From JANQPX01 sp050633905 (GTDB lineage Bacteria; Pseudomonadota; Alphaproteobacteria; Geminicoccales; Geminicoccaceae), in assembly GCA_050633905.1 (NCBI GenBank), contig JBOEHJ010000001.1, positions 25,314 through 89,313 on the forward strand: 64,000 bases of DNA, given 5' to 3'. A program made the translations under genes and the position numbers. Below are positions 34,619-43,506 of the stretch, in pieces; positions within the stretch are counted from its first letter, which is position 1, and each line of letters begins with the position of its first letter. The notes under the pieces are model-generated. The model was not told the DNA's origin. It saw only the letters and a list, made by a program, of their open reading frames with translations, and searched no databases.

Positions 34619-35098
34619 TCAGTCGCGAAGGTTCTTTTTGAAGAGCTGTTCCTTCTCGCGTTGCCAGTCGCGGTCTTTGATGCTGTGGCGTTTATCGACC
34701 GTCGACTTGCCGCGCGCCAGGCCGATTTCCAGCTTGGCGAGACCGCGCGGGTTGAAGTAGAGCGAGAGCGGGATGATGGTCTGGCCCTTCTTCTTAACGG
34801 CGCCTGCGAGCTTATTCATCTCTTTACGTTTAAGAAGAAGTTTTCGGTGTCTTCTTGGCTCGTGATTAAAGCGGTTGCCGCCAGTATATTCGGAGATGGT
34901 GGCGTTGATCAGGAAAAGTTCGCCACCTTGCTCAGCAGCATAGGCTTCGTTGATTGTGGCCCGGCCGTCGCGTAGTGATTTGACCTCGGTGCCCACCAGC
35001 ATGAGGCCGGCCTCAAAGCGCTCGTCAATGAAATAATCGTGGGTGGCCCGTCGGTTCCTTGCGATCACCTTACGGCCAGGCACCTTTTCCTTTGCCAT
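34619..35098 (-). CDS. smpB: SsrA-binding protein
   Basis: Binds tmRNA and brings it to stalled ribosomes for trans-translation. 159 residues, full length. NRRATHDYFIDERFEAGLML near the N terminus, then GTEVKSLRDGRATINEAYA and HEPRRHRKLLLKRKEMNKL, are diagnostic, and the basic tail HSIKDRDWQREKEQLFKK is intact. It follows dapA on the same strand with 4 bp between them; dapA-smpB adjacency is common in alphaproteobacteria. Confidence 0.97.
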   Translation of the reverse strand: MAKEKVPGRKVIARNRRATHDYFIDERFEAGLMLVGTEVKSLRDGRATINEAYAAEQGGELFLINATISEYTGGNRFNHEPRRHRKLLLKRKEMNKLAGAVKKKGQTIIPLSLYFNPRGLAKLEIGLARGKSTVDKRHSIKDRDWQREKEQLFKKNLRD

Positions 35099-35102
35099 CG
35101 GC

Positions 35103-35978
35103 CTAATTGATCAGACCGGCCGACGTCATCGCTTGGTCGACGACCTTCTTGGTCGCCTCCGAACAGTCGACCAGGGGTAAGCGGATTTCGGCATCCGCCT
35201 TGCCGAGGCGGGTGAGGGCGTATTTGACGGGTGCTGGACTTGTTTCCACGAACAGGGCTGTATGAAGTGGCATCAGCCGTTCTTGGATGGCAAGCGCCTC
35301 TTTTGCATCGCCTCGTTGCCAGGCCTCATGCATCTTAGAGCATAGGCGAGGCGCGACATTCGCCGTCACCGAGATCGCGCCATGGCCGCCATGGGCGAGA
35401 AAGGCTACCGCTGTTGCGTCCTCGCCGGTGAACTGACAGAAGTCCTTGCCGCAGGATGCAGTGGTCAGCAGAGGCCGCGCCATATCCCCAGTCGAATCCT
35501 TGACACCGATGATGTTGGGCAGCTCCGCAAGCTTTGCCATGGTCTCAACGCTCATGTCGATAATGCATCGTCCAGGAATATTGTAGATGATCACCGGAAT
35601 GTCGACGGAATCGACGATGGCCTCGTAGTGGGCGAAGAGGCCGGCTTGAGACGGTTTGTTGTAGTAAGGCGTGACGATCAATGCAGCATCGGCACCGGCT
35701 TCCTTGGCATGGGCGGTGAATTCGATAGCCTCGGCGGTCGAGTTAGAACCGGCCCCAGCGATCACCGGTAAACGGCCGCCAGAAGCCTCAACCACAAGAT
35801 CGACCACATGCTTATGTTCGTCATGGGTCAGGGTTGGCGACTCGCCCGTTGTGCCGACGGGAACGAGCCCATGTGTTCCTTCTGCGACATGCCAGTCGAC
35901 GATGTTTTGTAGCGCATTTTCGTCGACCGCGCCGTTGCGAAAAGGTGTGATCAACGCCACAATAGAACCGCGAAACAT
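35103..35978 (-). CDS. dapA: 4-hydroxy-tetrahydrodipicolinate synthase
   Basis: Condenses pyruvate with aspartate semialdehyde, the first committed step of lysine and diaminopimelate synthesis. TIM-barrel of 291 residues beginning MFRGSIVALITPFRNGAVDE, with GTTGESPTLTHDEHK, the Tyr in VTPYYNKPSQAGLFAHY, and the Schiff-base Lys in IIGVKDSTGDM (about 161). Divergent from the lytic transglycosylase gene. Confidence 0.96.
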   Translation of the reverse strand: MFRGSIVALITPFRNGAVDENALQNIVDWHVAEGTHGLVPVGTTGESPTLTHDEHKHVVDLVVEASGGRLPVIAGAGSNSTAEAIEFTAHAKEAGADAALIVTPYYNKPSQAGLFAHYEAIVDSVDIPVIIYNIPGRCIIDMSVETMAKLAELPNIIGVKDSTGDMARPLLTTASCGKDFCQFTGEDATAVAFLAHGGHGAISVTANVAPRLCSKMHEAWQRGDAKEALAIQERLMPLHTALFVETSPAPVKYALTRLGKADAEIRLPLVDCSEATKKVVDQAMTSAGLIN

Positions 35979-36154
35979 TGTCTAAATCCTTATTGCCGTT
36001 TAAGGCTTTGTTTACCTTGACGCACCATAAGAGCAGCGATGGCATGCGGCAAGTACGGTAGTGTTTGGGTTCGGCCTGAACGATAGGCTTGCTGATTTTG
36101 GGATTGGGAGCTTTTTTTGAGATTTGTTGATCCATCGGAGCCATTGCACGGGGT

Positions 36155-38476
36155 ATGAAGGCACTGATTGGACGTCTCCGGTGGACCGATTATTCGCGTG
36201 ATAAGGCGACATGCGGGCGTACTGCTGTTCGTTTGTTACTGGCGATCATTGTCACCTTGCCTTGGCTCGCGCGTGGATCGGTTGATGCGCGCCTCGCCAT
36301 CGAGGATTACGAAATCATCGGTGAAGCCTTGCACGCCACTGATATGGATGAGTGGTCACGTGCTTTTCGCCTGATGGATGGCATCGAGGATCAGCTTGCG
36401 CTCAAACTGTTTCGCTGGCTGGTGCTCGTCGAAGACAAAAAAGAGGCGAGTTTTGATGACCTTGCGCGCTTTATCCTTGATAGCCCGAACTGGCCGAAGA
36501 TCGAAGAGCTGCAGGCCCTTGCTGAGAGCAGATTGACGGATTCCGCCGATCAGGAGCTGACCATTCAGCTGTTCGAGGATCGTGAGCCGCTGACGACTCG
36601 CGGCCGGATCAGGTTGGCCGAGGCACTTTTCGCAGCGGATCGCGATGAAGAGGCGGTTCAACAGATCAAGCGAGCCTGGAAACGCGGCGACTATACGTCG
36701 ATCGAAGAAAAAAGCTTCTTGACGCGGCATCAACGTCATCTCAGCCGATATGATCATGAAACCAGACTGGAAAACTTGCTCTGGGATCGCAGCTGGGCGG
36801 CAATTAAGAGGATGCTGCCGCGGGTTTCGAACGATCGCCAAAAGCTGGCAAAAGCGCGCTTGGCCTTGCAACAGCGGGCCCGCGGTGTCGATGGGGCTAT
36901 CGCTGCCGTGCCCGCCGCTTTTACCGACGACCCGGGTCTTGCTTATGACCGAACCCGCTGGCGGCGACAGAAAGGCAAGCACCAGGACGCAAGGACCTTG
37001 CTGCTTGATCCACCAGAGAATCTCGGTCGGCCGGACCGATGGTGGTTCGAGCGATCCTATCAAATACGGCGTGCGATCGATCGGCGCGAATTCGAAACGG
37101 CTTATAAGCTTGCCAGCCGCCATGGGCAGTCGAGTGGTGGCGATTATGCAGAGGCGGAGTGGTTAGCCGGCTGGTTGACGCTACGCTTCATGAAGAGGCC
37201 GAAGACGGCTTTTCGGCATTTCGTTAGGCTTTATGACCGGGTCGTGCCGCCGGTCCGGCAAGCCCGCGCCGCTTACTGGGCTGGTCGAGCCGCGAGCGCG
37301 CAGCGGGATCAAGCAGGGGCCACGGCATGGTACCGACGGGCGGCCTCCCATCATTTGACCTATTACGGGCAGCTCGCCGCCGAGGAATTGGATGAGCGGA
37401 CGCTTATTCGAAAGCCGATGGAACCGACCGGGACTGAACGAGCCGCTTTCGACAGCAGCGAGGTGGCGCGTGTCGCCCGTATGCTGATCGCAGCAGGGGC
37501 TTCGAACCACCTGGATGTTTTCCTGCGCGCCTTATCGAACCACGCCGAAACTGCTGCTGAGATGAGCATGATCACCGATCTGGCGGTGGCCGGTGGCCGA
37601 CCGGCCTTGCTTGTACAGATCGGGCGAAAGGCGGCATTCAAGGGAAAAGTCTACGATGCCGCGGCCTTTCCGGTTCCACGGATCGATGGATTGTTGAAAC
37701 CGGCCGCTGAGGCGGTCGAAGCGCCACTTCTTCTCGGTCTTGCTCGGCAGGAAAGCATGTTTCGAAGTAGGGCTGCGAGTACGGCCGGGGCCCGTGGTCT
37801 GTTGCAATTGCTGCCGTCCACGGCGCGCATTGTGGCGAAGAAGGTTGGGGAGGATTTTGATTTGGATCGTCTCTCCGCCGATCCGGACTACAACGCAGCA
37901 CTCGGCTCTCACTATCTAGCCTCGATGCTGAAGCGGTTCGACGATGAGCCCGCTCTTGCACTCGCTGCTTATAATGCTGGGCCGCTGCGGGTAAAGCAGT
38001 GGATCAAGCGCCATGGCGATCCGCGAACCGGCAACCGGCACGACGTTGTTGATTGGATCGAGCTCATCCCGTTCGACGAGACTAGAAATTATGTCCAGCG
38101 TGTTCTGGAAGGCTATCATGCCTACAAACTTAGGCTTGCCAGCAGCGATGTTGCCTTGATCGATTATCCCGGCAGCGATGGCTTGTATCCACCGCCTATC
38201 CCCCGGGCTAAACCCAGAGATGACTTGGCTACTGGCAGCACGAGGACAGGTGACGCTGCCGCGTTGTCGGCTGATCACGTACCGCTCTTCAAGCCGGCAA
38301 CTGATGTCCCTGGATCATCTGGCCGGATTGTCGTTGACGACGCCGTTCAAGGGAATAGCAGCGGCCAAGCCGACATACCCCTGTCATCGGTTGCCAAGAC
38401 CTTCAATGACCTGGAAAATCAAGATATGGCGGTCGACGAGCAAGACACCGATGGAATAGCCGCCCCCCTCAACTGA
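36155..38476 (+). CDS. Soluble lytic murein transglycosylase (SLT family)
   Basis: Exported peptidoglycan-cleaving enzyme, 773 residues. A signal/anchor lies near the N terminus (LLLAIIVTLPWLARGSVDA), followed by a long alpha-superhelical U/L region (about 60-500). The C-terminal SLT domain shows LLGLARQESMFRSRAASTAG, with the catalytic Glu at about 532, then GLLQLLPSTARIV and LALAAYNAGPLRVKQWIK. After it comes a 110-residue low-complexity, Asp/Ser/Pro-rich tail. Divergent from dapA, an arrangement I associate with alphaproteobacteria. Confidence 0.93.
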   Translation: MKALIGRLRWTDYSRDKATCGRTAVRLLLAIIVTLPWLARGSVDARLAIEDYEIIGEALHATDMDEWSRAFRLMDGIEDQLALKLFRWLVLVEDKKEASFDDLARFILDSPNWPKIEELQALAESRLTDSADQELTIQLFEDREPLTTRGRIRLAEALFAADRDEEAVQQIKRAWKRGDYTSIEEKSFLTRHQRHLSRYDHETRLENLLWDRSWAAIKRMLPRVSNDRQKLAKARLALQQRARGVDGAIAAVPAAFTDDPGLAYDRTRWRRQKGKHQDARTLLLDPPENLGRPDRWWFERSYQIRRAIDRREFETAYKLASRHGQSSGGDYAEAEWLAGWLTLRFMKRPKTAFRHFVRLYDRVVPPVRQARAAYWAGRAASAQRDQAGATAWYRRAASHHLTYYGQLAAEELDERTLIRKPMEPTGTERAAFDSSEVARVARMLIAAGASNHLDVFLRALSNHAETAAEMSMITDLAVAGGRPALLVQIGRKAAFKGKVYDAAAFPVPRIDGLLKPAAEAVEAPLLLGLARQESMFRSRAASTAGARGLLQLLPSTARIVAKKVGEDFDLDRLSADPDYNAALGSHYLASMLKRFDDEPALALAAYNAGPLRVKQWIKRHGDPRTGNRHDVVDWIELIPFDETRNYVQRVLEGYHAYKLRLASSDVALIDYPGSDGLYPPPIPRAKPRDDLATGSTRTGDAAALSADHVPLFKPATDVPGSSGRIVVDDAVQGNSSGQADIPLSSVAKTFNDLENQDMAVDEQDTDGIAAPLN

Positions 38477-38491
38477 CCGGGCAGTACGACG

Positions 38492-39178
38492 ATGACAGAT
38501 CCGTTGATGAGTGGCATTAAGGCTTGTGTCTTCGATGCCTATGGCACGTTGTTCGACGTTCATTCCGCAGTTGGCAGGCTACGCGACGAGATCGGCCCGA
38601 AGGCCGATGAGCTATCACGGCTTTGGCGTAGCAAGCAGCTTGAATATACCTGGCTGCGTGCCTTGATGGGTAAACACGAGAATTTCTGGCAGGTCACCGG
38701 CGATGCCCTGGATTATGCACTTGCCAGCACGGGCGTTGGAACGCCCCCGATCCGCCAAAAGTTGATGGAGGCCTACCTTACGCTCGATGCCTATGACGAG
38801 GTGCCGGCAATGCTGACGCGGCTTAAAGCTGCAGGCATGAAGCTCGCCATTCTCTCCAATGGTGAGCCCGATATGTTGGATGCCGCTGTCAAAGGGGCGG
38901 GAATCGATGACGTGCTGGATCATGTCCTGTCCGTCGAAACAGTCGGCATCTATAAACCACATCCGTCAGTCTATCAGCTAGCGATTGACCGGCTGGATGT
39001 TTCGGCAGCGGCAGTTTCATTTCAGTCATCGAATGCCTGGGACGTCAATGGAGCTTCCAGCTTCGGCTTGCGCCCAGTCTGGATCAACCGTTTTGGCGCG
39101 CCTGCGGAACGATTGCCTGGCGGTGCTGAGCATGAGATGGCAGATCTTAACGGGCTTGCTGATCTGATTGGCGCTTGA
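38492..39178 (+). CDS. Haloacid dehalogenase, type II
   Basis: HAD-superfamily hydrolase, 228 residues, of the L-2-haloacid dehalogenase type. The nucleophile Asp is in VFDAYGTLFDVHS (about residue 14), motif II in LAILSNGEPDMLD, the Lys in IYKPHPSVYQLAI, and the acidic/Asn region in SSNAWDVNGASSFG. All residues that define type II dehalogenases appear intact. It follows the transglycosylase gene by 15 bp, so it may be read from the same transcript although the functions are unrelated. Confidence 0.88.
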   Translation: MTDPLMSGIKACVFDAYGTLFDVHSAVGRLRDEIGPKADELSRLWRSKQLEYTWLRALMGKHENFWQVTGDALDYALASTGVGTPPIRQKLMEAYLTLDAYDEVPAMLTRLKAAGMKLAILSNGEPDMLDAAVKGAGIDDVLDHVLSVETVGIYKPHPSVYQLAIDRLDVSAAAVSFQSSNAWDVNGASSFGLRPVWINRFGAPAERLPGGAEHEMADLNGLADLIGA

Positions 39179-39212
39179 TGAAATCTTGACCGTCAAAGGC
39201 AAGGAGGTCCCA

Positions 39213-40193
39213 ATGCATAAGATCGAGGGTCTGCCAACATTTAACGATGTGCAATCGGCCGCAAAGCGCCTGGCTGGTATTGTGCGCCGAACGCCGCTTT
39301 TGGAATCTGATCTCCTGAATGAGCATGTCGGCGGCAGGCTGCTGATCAAGGCCGAACCCCTGCAACGCACGGGGTCCTTCAAATTCAGAGGTGCTTATAA
39401 CGCAATTAGCCAACTTGGCGGCAAGCCGGTCGTCGCTTTTTCGTCGGGCAATCATGCTCAAGGTGTTGCCCTTGCGGCCAAGCTTTTACGTGTGCCTGCG
39501 ACCATCATCATGCCTTCGGATGCGCCGCTGATCAAACAGGAGAATACCAAGGCTTACGGCGCTGATCTTCGTTTGATCGATCGCTATCGCGACAGCCGCG
39601 AGGAAATCGGTGATCAGATCGCAAGGGATACCGGCGCTGTCCTGGTGAAACCCTATGATGATCCCCGGGTCATGGCGGGGCAGGGCACGGTCGGGCTCGA
39701 AATTGTTGACCAGGCGAAAGAAATGGACGCCTCATTGGATGCGGTCGTTATCTGTTGTGGTGGTGGCGGTTTGGCCAGCGGCTGCTGTCTTGCTTTGAAT
39801 GCGCTTGTTCCCGATGTCGCGATCTATTCAGCGGAGCCCCAAACCCATGACGATACCAGACGATCGCTCGACGCCGGCGAGCGCCTTGCCATCGTGCCCG
39901 GTAGCACGACGCTTTGCGATGCTTTGATGGCACCCATGCCGGGTGAGTTGACCTTTCCTATCAATCATCGCTATCTGACCGGTGGGCTAGCGGTCAGCGA
40001 CGACCAAGCCCTGTACGCCATGACCTTAGCCTTCCAGACGTTGAAGCTCGTAATCGAGCCCGGCGGCGCCGTTGCTCTGGCAGCCGTTCTGTTCGGCCAT
40101 CTCGACATTAAGGGAAAAACTGTTGCCGTGGTCGCCTCGGGCGGCAATGTCGATCCAGCAACTTATCAACACGCCTTCATCCAAGCAGCATGA
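39213..40193 (+). CDS. PLP-dependent threonine/serine dehydratase-type enzyme
   Basis: Fold-type II PLP enzyme of 326 residues. The PLP Lys lies in GSFKFRGAYNAI (about residue 58), the phosphate/substrate loop in FSSGNHAQGVA, and the Gly-rich phosphate cup in CCGGGGLASG. There is no C-terminal ACT regulatory domain, so it is a catabolic-type threonine or hydroxyaspartate dehydratase, or a serine racemase. ATG 39213 has AAGGAGG 6 nt upstream. No other genes of the beta-hydroxyaspartate cycle are nearby. Confidence 0.85.
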   Translation: MHKIEGLPTFNDVQSAAKRLAGIVRRTPLLESDLLNEHVGGRLLIKAEPLQRTGSFKFRGAYNAISQLGGKPVVAFSSGNHAQGVALAAKLLRVPATIIMPSDAPLIKQENTKAYGADLRLIDRYRDSREEIGDQIARDTGAVLVKPYDDPRVMAGQGTVGLEIVDQAKEMDASLDAVVICCGGGGLASGCCLALNALVPDVAIYSAEPQTHDDTRRSLDAGERLAIVPGSTTLCDALMAPMPGELTFPINHRYLTGGLAVSDDQALYAMTLAFQTLKLVIEPGGAVALAAVLFGHLDIKGKTVAVVASGGNVDPATYQHAFIQAA

Positions 40194-40222
40194 TCAGTAC
40201 AGACGAGCCCTGGTCTCACCCG

Positions 40223-40299
40223 ACCAAGGGGCGCATACCCCTGGATCTCTTGGCTCATTTTTCGAAGGTGTTACCAAACAAGCGATGTGGTCGTGCCAC
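40223..40299 (-). repeat. Dispersed 3'-UTR double-hairpin element, copy D
   Basis: Core GTGGT-CGT-GCCAC at 40287-40299, 11 bp behind the pdxH stop; its T-G pair is a wobble. The distal part has GGGGCGCATACCCC as a local hairpin, and its outer arms read CCAAG...CTTGG, the reverse order of other copies (CTTGG...CCAAG). Confidence 0.55.
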
Positions 40300-40310
40300 A
40301 GGATCGTTGA

Positions 40311-40952
40311 TCAGGGTGCTAGGCGTTCGCTTGACCAACGACCTTCATTGAGGCGATAGCAGAGCCTGTCATGAAGGCGGCTGCTGCGTCCTTGCCAGAA
40401 CTCGACGCGCTCCGGTGACAGGCGATATCCGCCCCAAAATGGCGGGCGAGGGATGTCGCCATCGCCGAACTTTTCAAGATAGGCTTGTTCTGCGGCTTCG
40501 AGGACCTCCCGGCTCTCGATCTTTTGGCTTTGCGGTGAGGCCCAAGCTCCTATTCTGCTGCCGACGGGGCGGCTTTGGTAATAGGCATCAGTCTCCTTGT
40601 CGCTGACGAGCGAGATGGTTCCTTCGAACCTCACCTGGCGCTCCAGCGGACCCCACCAAAATGTCAGAGCCGCTTTAGGGTTGGCTGCGAGATGCTGCCC
40701 TTTTAGGCTCTCCATATTGGTGAAAAAAGCCAGGCCTCGCTGATCGATCATCTTTAGGAGAACGATGCGCGCCGTCGGTTGTCCGCTTTCATCAACAGTG
40801 GCGAGCGTCATACCATTGGGTTCATAGACATTGCCGGCGACTGCATCATCGAACCAGCGTTGGAACTGGGTGATCGGATCCGTTGCGATGTCGGTCTCGC
40901 TGAGTCCGTTCAACCGGTAGTCCTCCCGCATGGCCGCAAGTTTGGGGTCCAT
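40311..40952 (-). CDS. pdxH: Pyridoxamine 5'-phosphate oxidase
   Basis: FMN enzyme oxidising pyridoxine or pyridoxamine phosphate to PLP, 213 residues. It begins MDPKLAAMREDYRLNGLSET, binds FMN through ARIVLLKMIDQRGLAFFTN and ALTFWWGPLERQVRFEG, and ends with VEFWQGRSSRLHDRL and the invariant ERLAP. The ATG at 40952 is chosen because a longer frame (to 41441) would add a non-homologous N terminus overlapping the divergent yceI gene. Confidence 0.95.
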   Translation of the reverse strand: MDPKLAAMREDYRLNGLSETDIATDPITQFQRWFDDAVAGNVYEPNGMTLATVDESGQPTARIVLLKMIDQRGLAFFTNMESLKGQHLAANPKAALTFWWGPLERQVRFEGTISLVSDKETDAYYQSRPVGSRIGAWASPQSQKIESREVLEAAEQAYLEKFGDGDIPRPPFWGGYRLSPERVEFWQGRSSRLHDRLCYRLNEGRWSSERLAP

Positions 40953-41141
40953 CGTCCATCTCCAGCTTTTTGATCGGCCCATCAGTGGCCTTTGCGCAAC
41001 CCGCCAGGGCATAGGGTGAAGCCAACATCGCTGAGATTTTGTCACGATTGCTTGAAACAATCTCGTGCAATGCTTGCAACCCAAGACCGAACGTAGCACA
41101 TAATCGGCGCTGATGTCGCCCGACCAACCCTGGAGATTACC

Positions 41142-41759
41142 ATGCTGAGAACGTTGACCGCCAAGAGCCGTTGCTTGTGTTTGAGCGCCCTTTTTCTGCT
41201 CGGTGCCGCCATGAGCCCCTCGACCGCGGCCAAGGCCGAGCCTGCTGACTTCGTGCTTGATCCGACCCACACTTATATCACCTTCTTCGTCAGCCATATC
41301 GGCTATTCGGACATGGCGGGCATGTTCTTGGAAAGCAGCGGTTCGTTCAGCTATGACGAGGCAACACAGGAGCTTAAGAACGCGACGATCACGGTTAAGA
41401 CGGACAGCGTCTTCACCAATCATGACAAGCGCGATGAGCATCTGAGGAGCGCAGATTTTCTAAACACGAGCGAATTTCCCGAAATGACCTTCGTGGCCAC
41501 GAAGGCGGAAAAGCTTTCCGATAGCGAGGGCAAGCTTACCGGCGACCTCACCCTGCTCGGCGTGACCAAGCCGATCACTCTCGATCTCAAGCTCAACAAG
41601 GCTGGCAATTATCCATTCGGTGATGGTCATTATGCTATCGGCATCGATGCTACTGGCAGCTTCAAGCGTAGCGACTTCGCCATGTCCTATGGCGTTGATG
41701 GCGGCATTGTCGGCGACGAGATCAAGTTGGTGATCGGGTTGGAGGGCATTCGCCAATAG
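41142..41759 (+). CDS. YceI-family periplasmic protein
   Basis: 205-residue exported lipocalin-like protein of the YceI family; members bind isoprenoid or quinone-like lipids. The signal peptide is LCLSALFLLGAAMSPSTAAK. The family pattern follows: FVLDPTHTYITFFVSHIGYS, KTDSVFTNHDKRDEHLRSAD, FLNTSEFPEMTFVAT and a terminal ELKLVIGLEG-like strand (EIKLVIGLEGIRQ). GGAG precedes the ATG. Divergent from pdxH. Confidence 0.92.
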   Translation: MLRTLTAKSRCLCLSALFLLGAAMSPSTAAKAEPADFVLDPTHTYITFFVSHIGYSDMAGMFLESSGSFSYDEATQELKNATITVKTDSVFTNHDKRDEHLRSADFLNTSEFPEMTFVATKAEKLSDSEGKLTGDLTLLGVTKPITLDLKLNKAGNYPFGDGHYAIGIDATGSFKRSDFAMSYGVDGGIVGDEIKLVIGLEGIRQ

Positions 41760-41774
41760 AACGGCTGATTTGAA

Positions 41775-41805
41775 GGCGCGGTGAGGCAAAGGCCTTTGCC
41801 GCGCC
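41775..41805 (+). terminator. Hairpin behind yceI
   Basis: GGCGCGG...CCGCGCC encloses a perfect 16-bp palindrome, GGCAAAGGCCTTTGCC, so two alternative stems compete. It begins 15 bp behind the yceI stop. No T run follows, so it may pause or stabilise rather than terminate. Confidence 0.5.
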
Positions 41806-41883
41806 GATCCTCGCTAACTGCCTCTTGCGTCCGGCTCTGACCTGGGTCAGGTATAAGACCATCTAGATCAATGGGAGGCAGGA

Positions 41884-42675
41884 ATGCGGGCCAATCGGCT
41901 ACGAGAATTATTCGCGAGCGGCGGAGCCGCCATCAATGGCTGGCTGCAAATACCGACAGGCTTTGCAGCCGAGGTCATGGCATCCCAGCCCTGGGACAGC
42001 CTGACCATCGACATGCAGCATGGTCCAGTGGATTACCAGGCGGCCTTGGGCATGCTCCAGGCCATGTCGCACAAAGATCCCGTGCCCACGGTGCGGGTTC
42101 CCTGGAATGAGCCCGGTATCATCATGAAAAGCCTGGATGCCGGAGCTTACGGCATCATTTGCCCGATGGTGAATACAGCGGAGCAGGCCGAGCAGTTCGT
42201 CAAATCCTGCCGCTATCCACCCCATGGCTTCAGGAGTTTCGGCCCGACCCGCGCGATCCTCTATGCCGGCAGCGATTATCCAGCCCATGCCAATGACACG
42301 GTGCTGACCTTCGCCATGATCGAAACCCAGGAAGCCGTCGACAATCTCGATGCGATCCTCGATACACCTGGGCTCGATGGCGTCTATATCGGCCCTGCCG
42401 ACCTGGCTCAGAGCATGGGTGGCAAGGAGCGGGTCGATTTGACCGAGCCGCATATGGTCGCGGCCTTGGACAAGATCTTGGACGGTTGCAAGAAGCGCAA
42501 GCAAGTCGCGGGCATCCATACTATGAGCCCGGATTATGCCCGTGGCTGCGTTGAGAAGGGCTATCAGTTCGTGACCATCCAATCGGACGCAAGGCTGATG
42601 GCTGGTGCCTGTCAGGCGGCGATCGCCGTTGCTCGTGGTGAGACAAGCAGCGAGAAAGCTAGCGGCCCCTATTGA
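41884..42675 (+). CDS. HpcH/HpaI-type 2-keto-3-deoxy acid aldolase
   Basis: Class II metal-dependent aldolase, 263 residues, cleaving 2-keto-3-deoxy sugar acids to pyruvate and an aldehyde. Catalytic and metal features are IDMQHGPVDY (His about 42), VRVPWNEPG (Arg about 69), MIETQEAVDNLDAI (metal Glu about 144) and GPADLAQSMG (metal/substrate Asp about 171). GGAGG lies before ATG 41884. It could process products of the acidic-sugar pathway suggested at 6-12 kb, but it is far from it. HpaI versus KDR aldolase cannot be resolved. Confidence 0.88.
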   Translation: MRANRLRELFASGGAAINGWLQIPTGFAAEVMASQPWDSLTIDMQHGPVDYQAALGMLQAMSHKDPVPTVRVPWNEPGIIMKSLDAGAYGIICPMVNTAEQAEQFVKSCRYPPHGFRSFGPTRAILYAGSDYPAHANDTVLTFAMIETQEAVDNLDAILDTPGLDGVYIGPADLAQSMGGKERVDLTEPHMVAALDKILDGCKKRKQVAGIHTMSPDYARGCVEKGYQFVTIQSDARLMAGACQAAIAVARGETSSEKASGPY

Positions 42676-42758
42676 TGAGACCTCTCGGCGCGGGTAGCTC
42701 TTCCCACGTCGAGAGACGCCTCGCCGGCTAGCCATTTTCGATTGAAGGAAACGACCAG

Positions 42759-43388
42759 ATGCAGCTTTACGATTATTGGCGCAGCTCCGCAGCCTATCGG
42801 GTGAGAATTGCGCTGCAGATGAAGGGGCTGGAGGCCGAACAGATCCCGGTCGATTTGCGGGCCGGCGGGCAGCGTGCCGATGAATATCTAGCGGTCAATC
42901 CCCAGGGCCTCGTGCCTTTCTTCGTCGATGGTGAGCTTAGAATCAGCCAGTCACTCGCCATTATTGAATATCTGGAAGAGGCTTATCCTAAAGACCCGGT
43001 GCTCCCAAAAGATCCGATCCAGCGGGCGACGTCACGGGCGATTGCTCAGATAATCGCCTTGGATGTTCATCCGCTCAATAACCTCCGGGTTCTACAGCTT
43101 TTGGAGAGCGAATTCGGCGCTGGGCAGAAGAAGCGGGGCAATTGGTACCATCACTGGCTCGCCAAGGGGTTCGAGGCGGTGGAGGTGATGGTGAAGGAAG
43201 CGCCTGGCGACTTTTGTATTGGCGATCAGCCGACCTTGGCCGATATCTGCATGGTGCCGCAGGTCTACAACGCCAAGCGCTATGAATTCGACCTTAGGGC
43301 CTATCCGACCATCCGGGCGATCAACGAACGATGCCACGAGATCGAGGCCTTTCAAAGAGCAGCACCACAGCATCAGCCGGATGCATGA
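42759..43388 (+). CDS. maiA: Maleylacetoacetate isomerase (zeta-class GST)
   Basis: Glutathione-dependent isomerase turning maleylacetoacetate into fumarylacetoacetate in tyrosine or homogentisate breakdown, 209 residues. The zeta signature is YDYWRSSAAYRVRIALQMKG (active-site Ser-Ser at about 7-8). NPQGLVPFFVDGELRISQSL and AIIEYLEEAYP form the GSH-binding half. No hmgA or fahA is adjacent. Its 3' end carries a dispersed hairpin element. Confidence 0.92.
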   Translation: MQLYDYWRSSAAYRVRIALQMKGLEAEQIPVDLRAGGQRADEYLAVNPQGLVPFFVDGELRISQSLAIIEYLEEAYPKDPVLPKDPIQRATSRAIAQIIALDVHPLNNLRVLQLLESEFGAGQKKRGNWYHHWLAKGFEAVEVMVKEAPGDFCIGDQPTLADICMVPQVYNAKRYEFDLRAYPTIRAINERCHEIEAFQRAAPQHQPDA

Positions 43389-43398
43389 TGTTAAGGCG

Positions 43399-43484
43399 GT
43401 GGCATGGCCGCATCATTTGGTTGTGACCAACCTCGTCGACAATCAAAATGCTGCGGCCATGTTTCTGACGGCCTATGGCCAAGT
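43399..43484 (+). repeat. Dispersed 3'-UTR double-hairpin element, copy E
   Basis: Starts 10 bp behind the maiA stop. Core GTGGC-ATG-GCCGC (43399-43411, one mismatch), then ATCATTTGG, then an extra perfect TTGGT...ACCAA palindrome, and the closing GGCCAAGT at about 43477-43484. It is one of two copies in this orientation and confirms that the core hairpin is the stop-codon-proximal end. Confidence 0.55.
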
Positions 43485-43506
43485 GTCGTCTGCTGAAGGC
43501 GTTCCC

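Noticed and set aside
34590..34620. Terminator behind smpB
   Set aside because: There is a seven-T run in the minus-strand sense, but no convincing stem precedes it.
40953..41441. N-terminal extension of the pdxH frame
   Set aside because: The open frame continues upstream to 41441, but the added sequence lacks homology, overlaps the divergent yceI gene and PdxH normally starts at MDPKLAAM.
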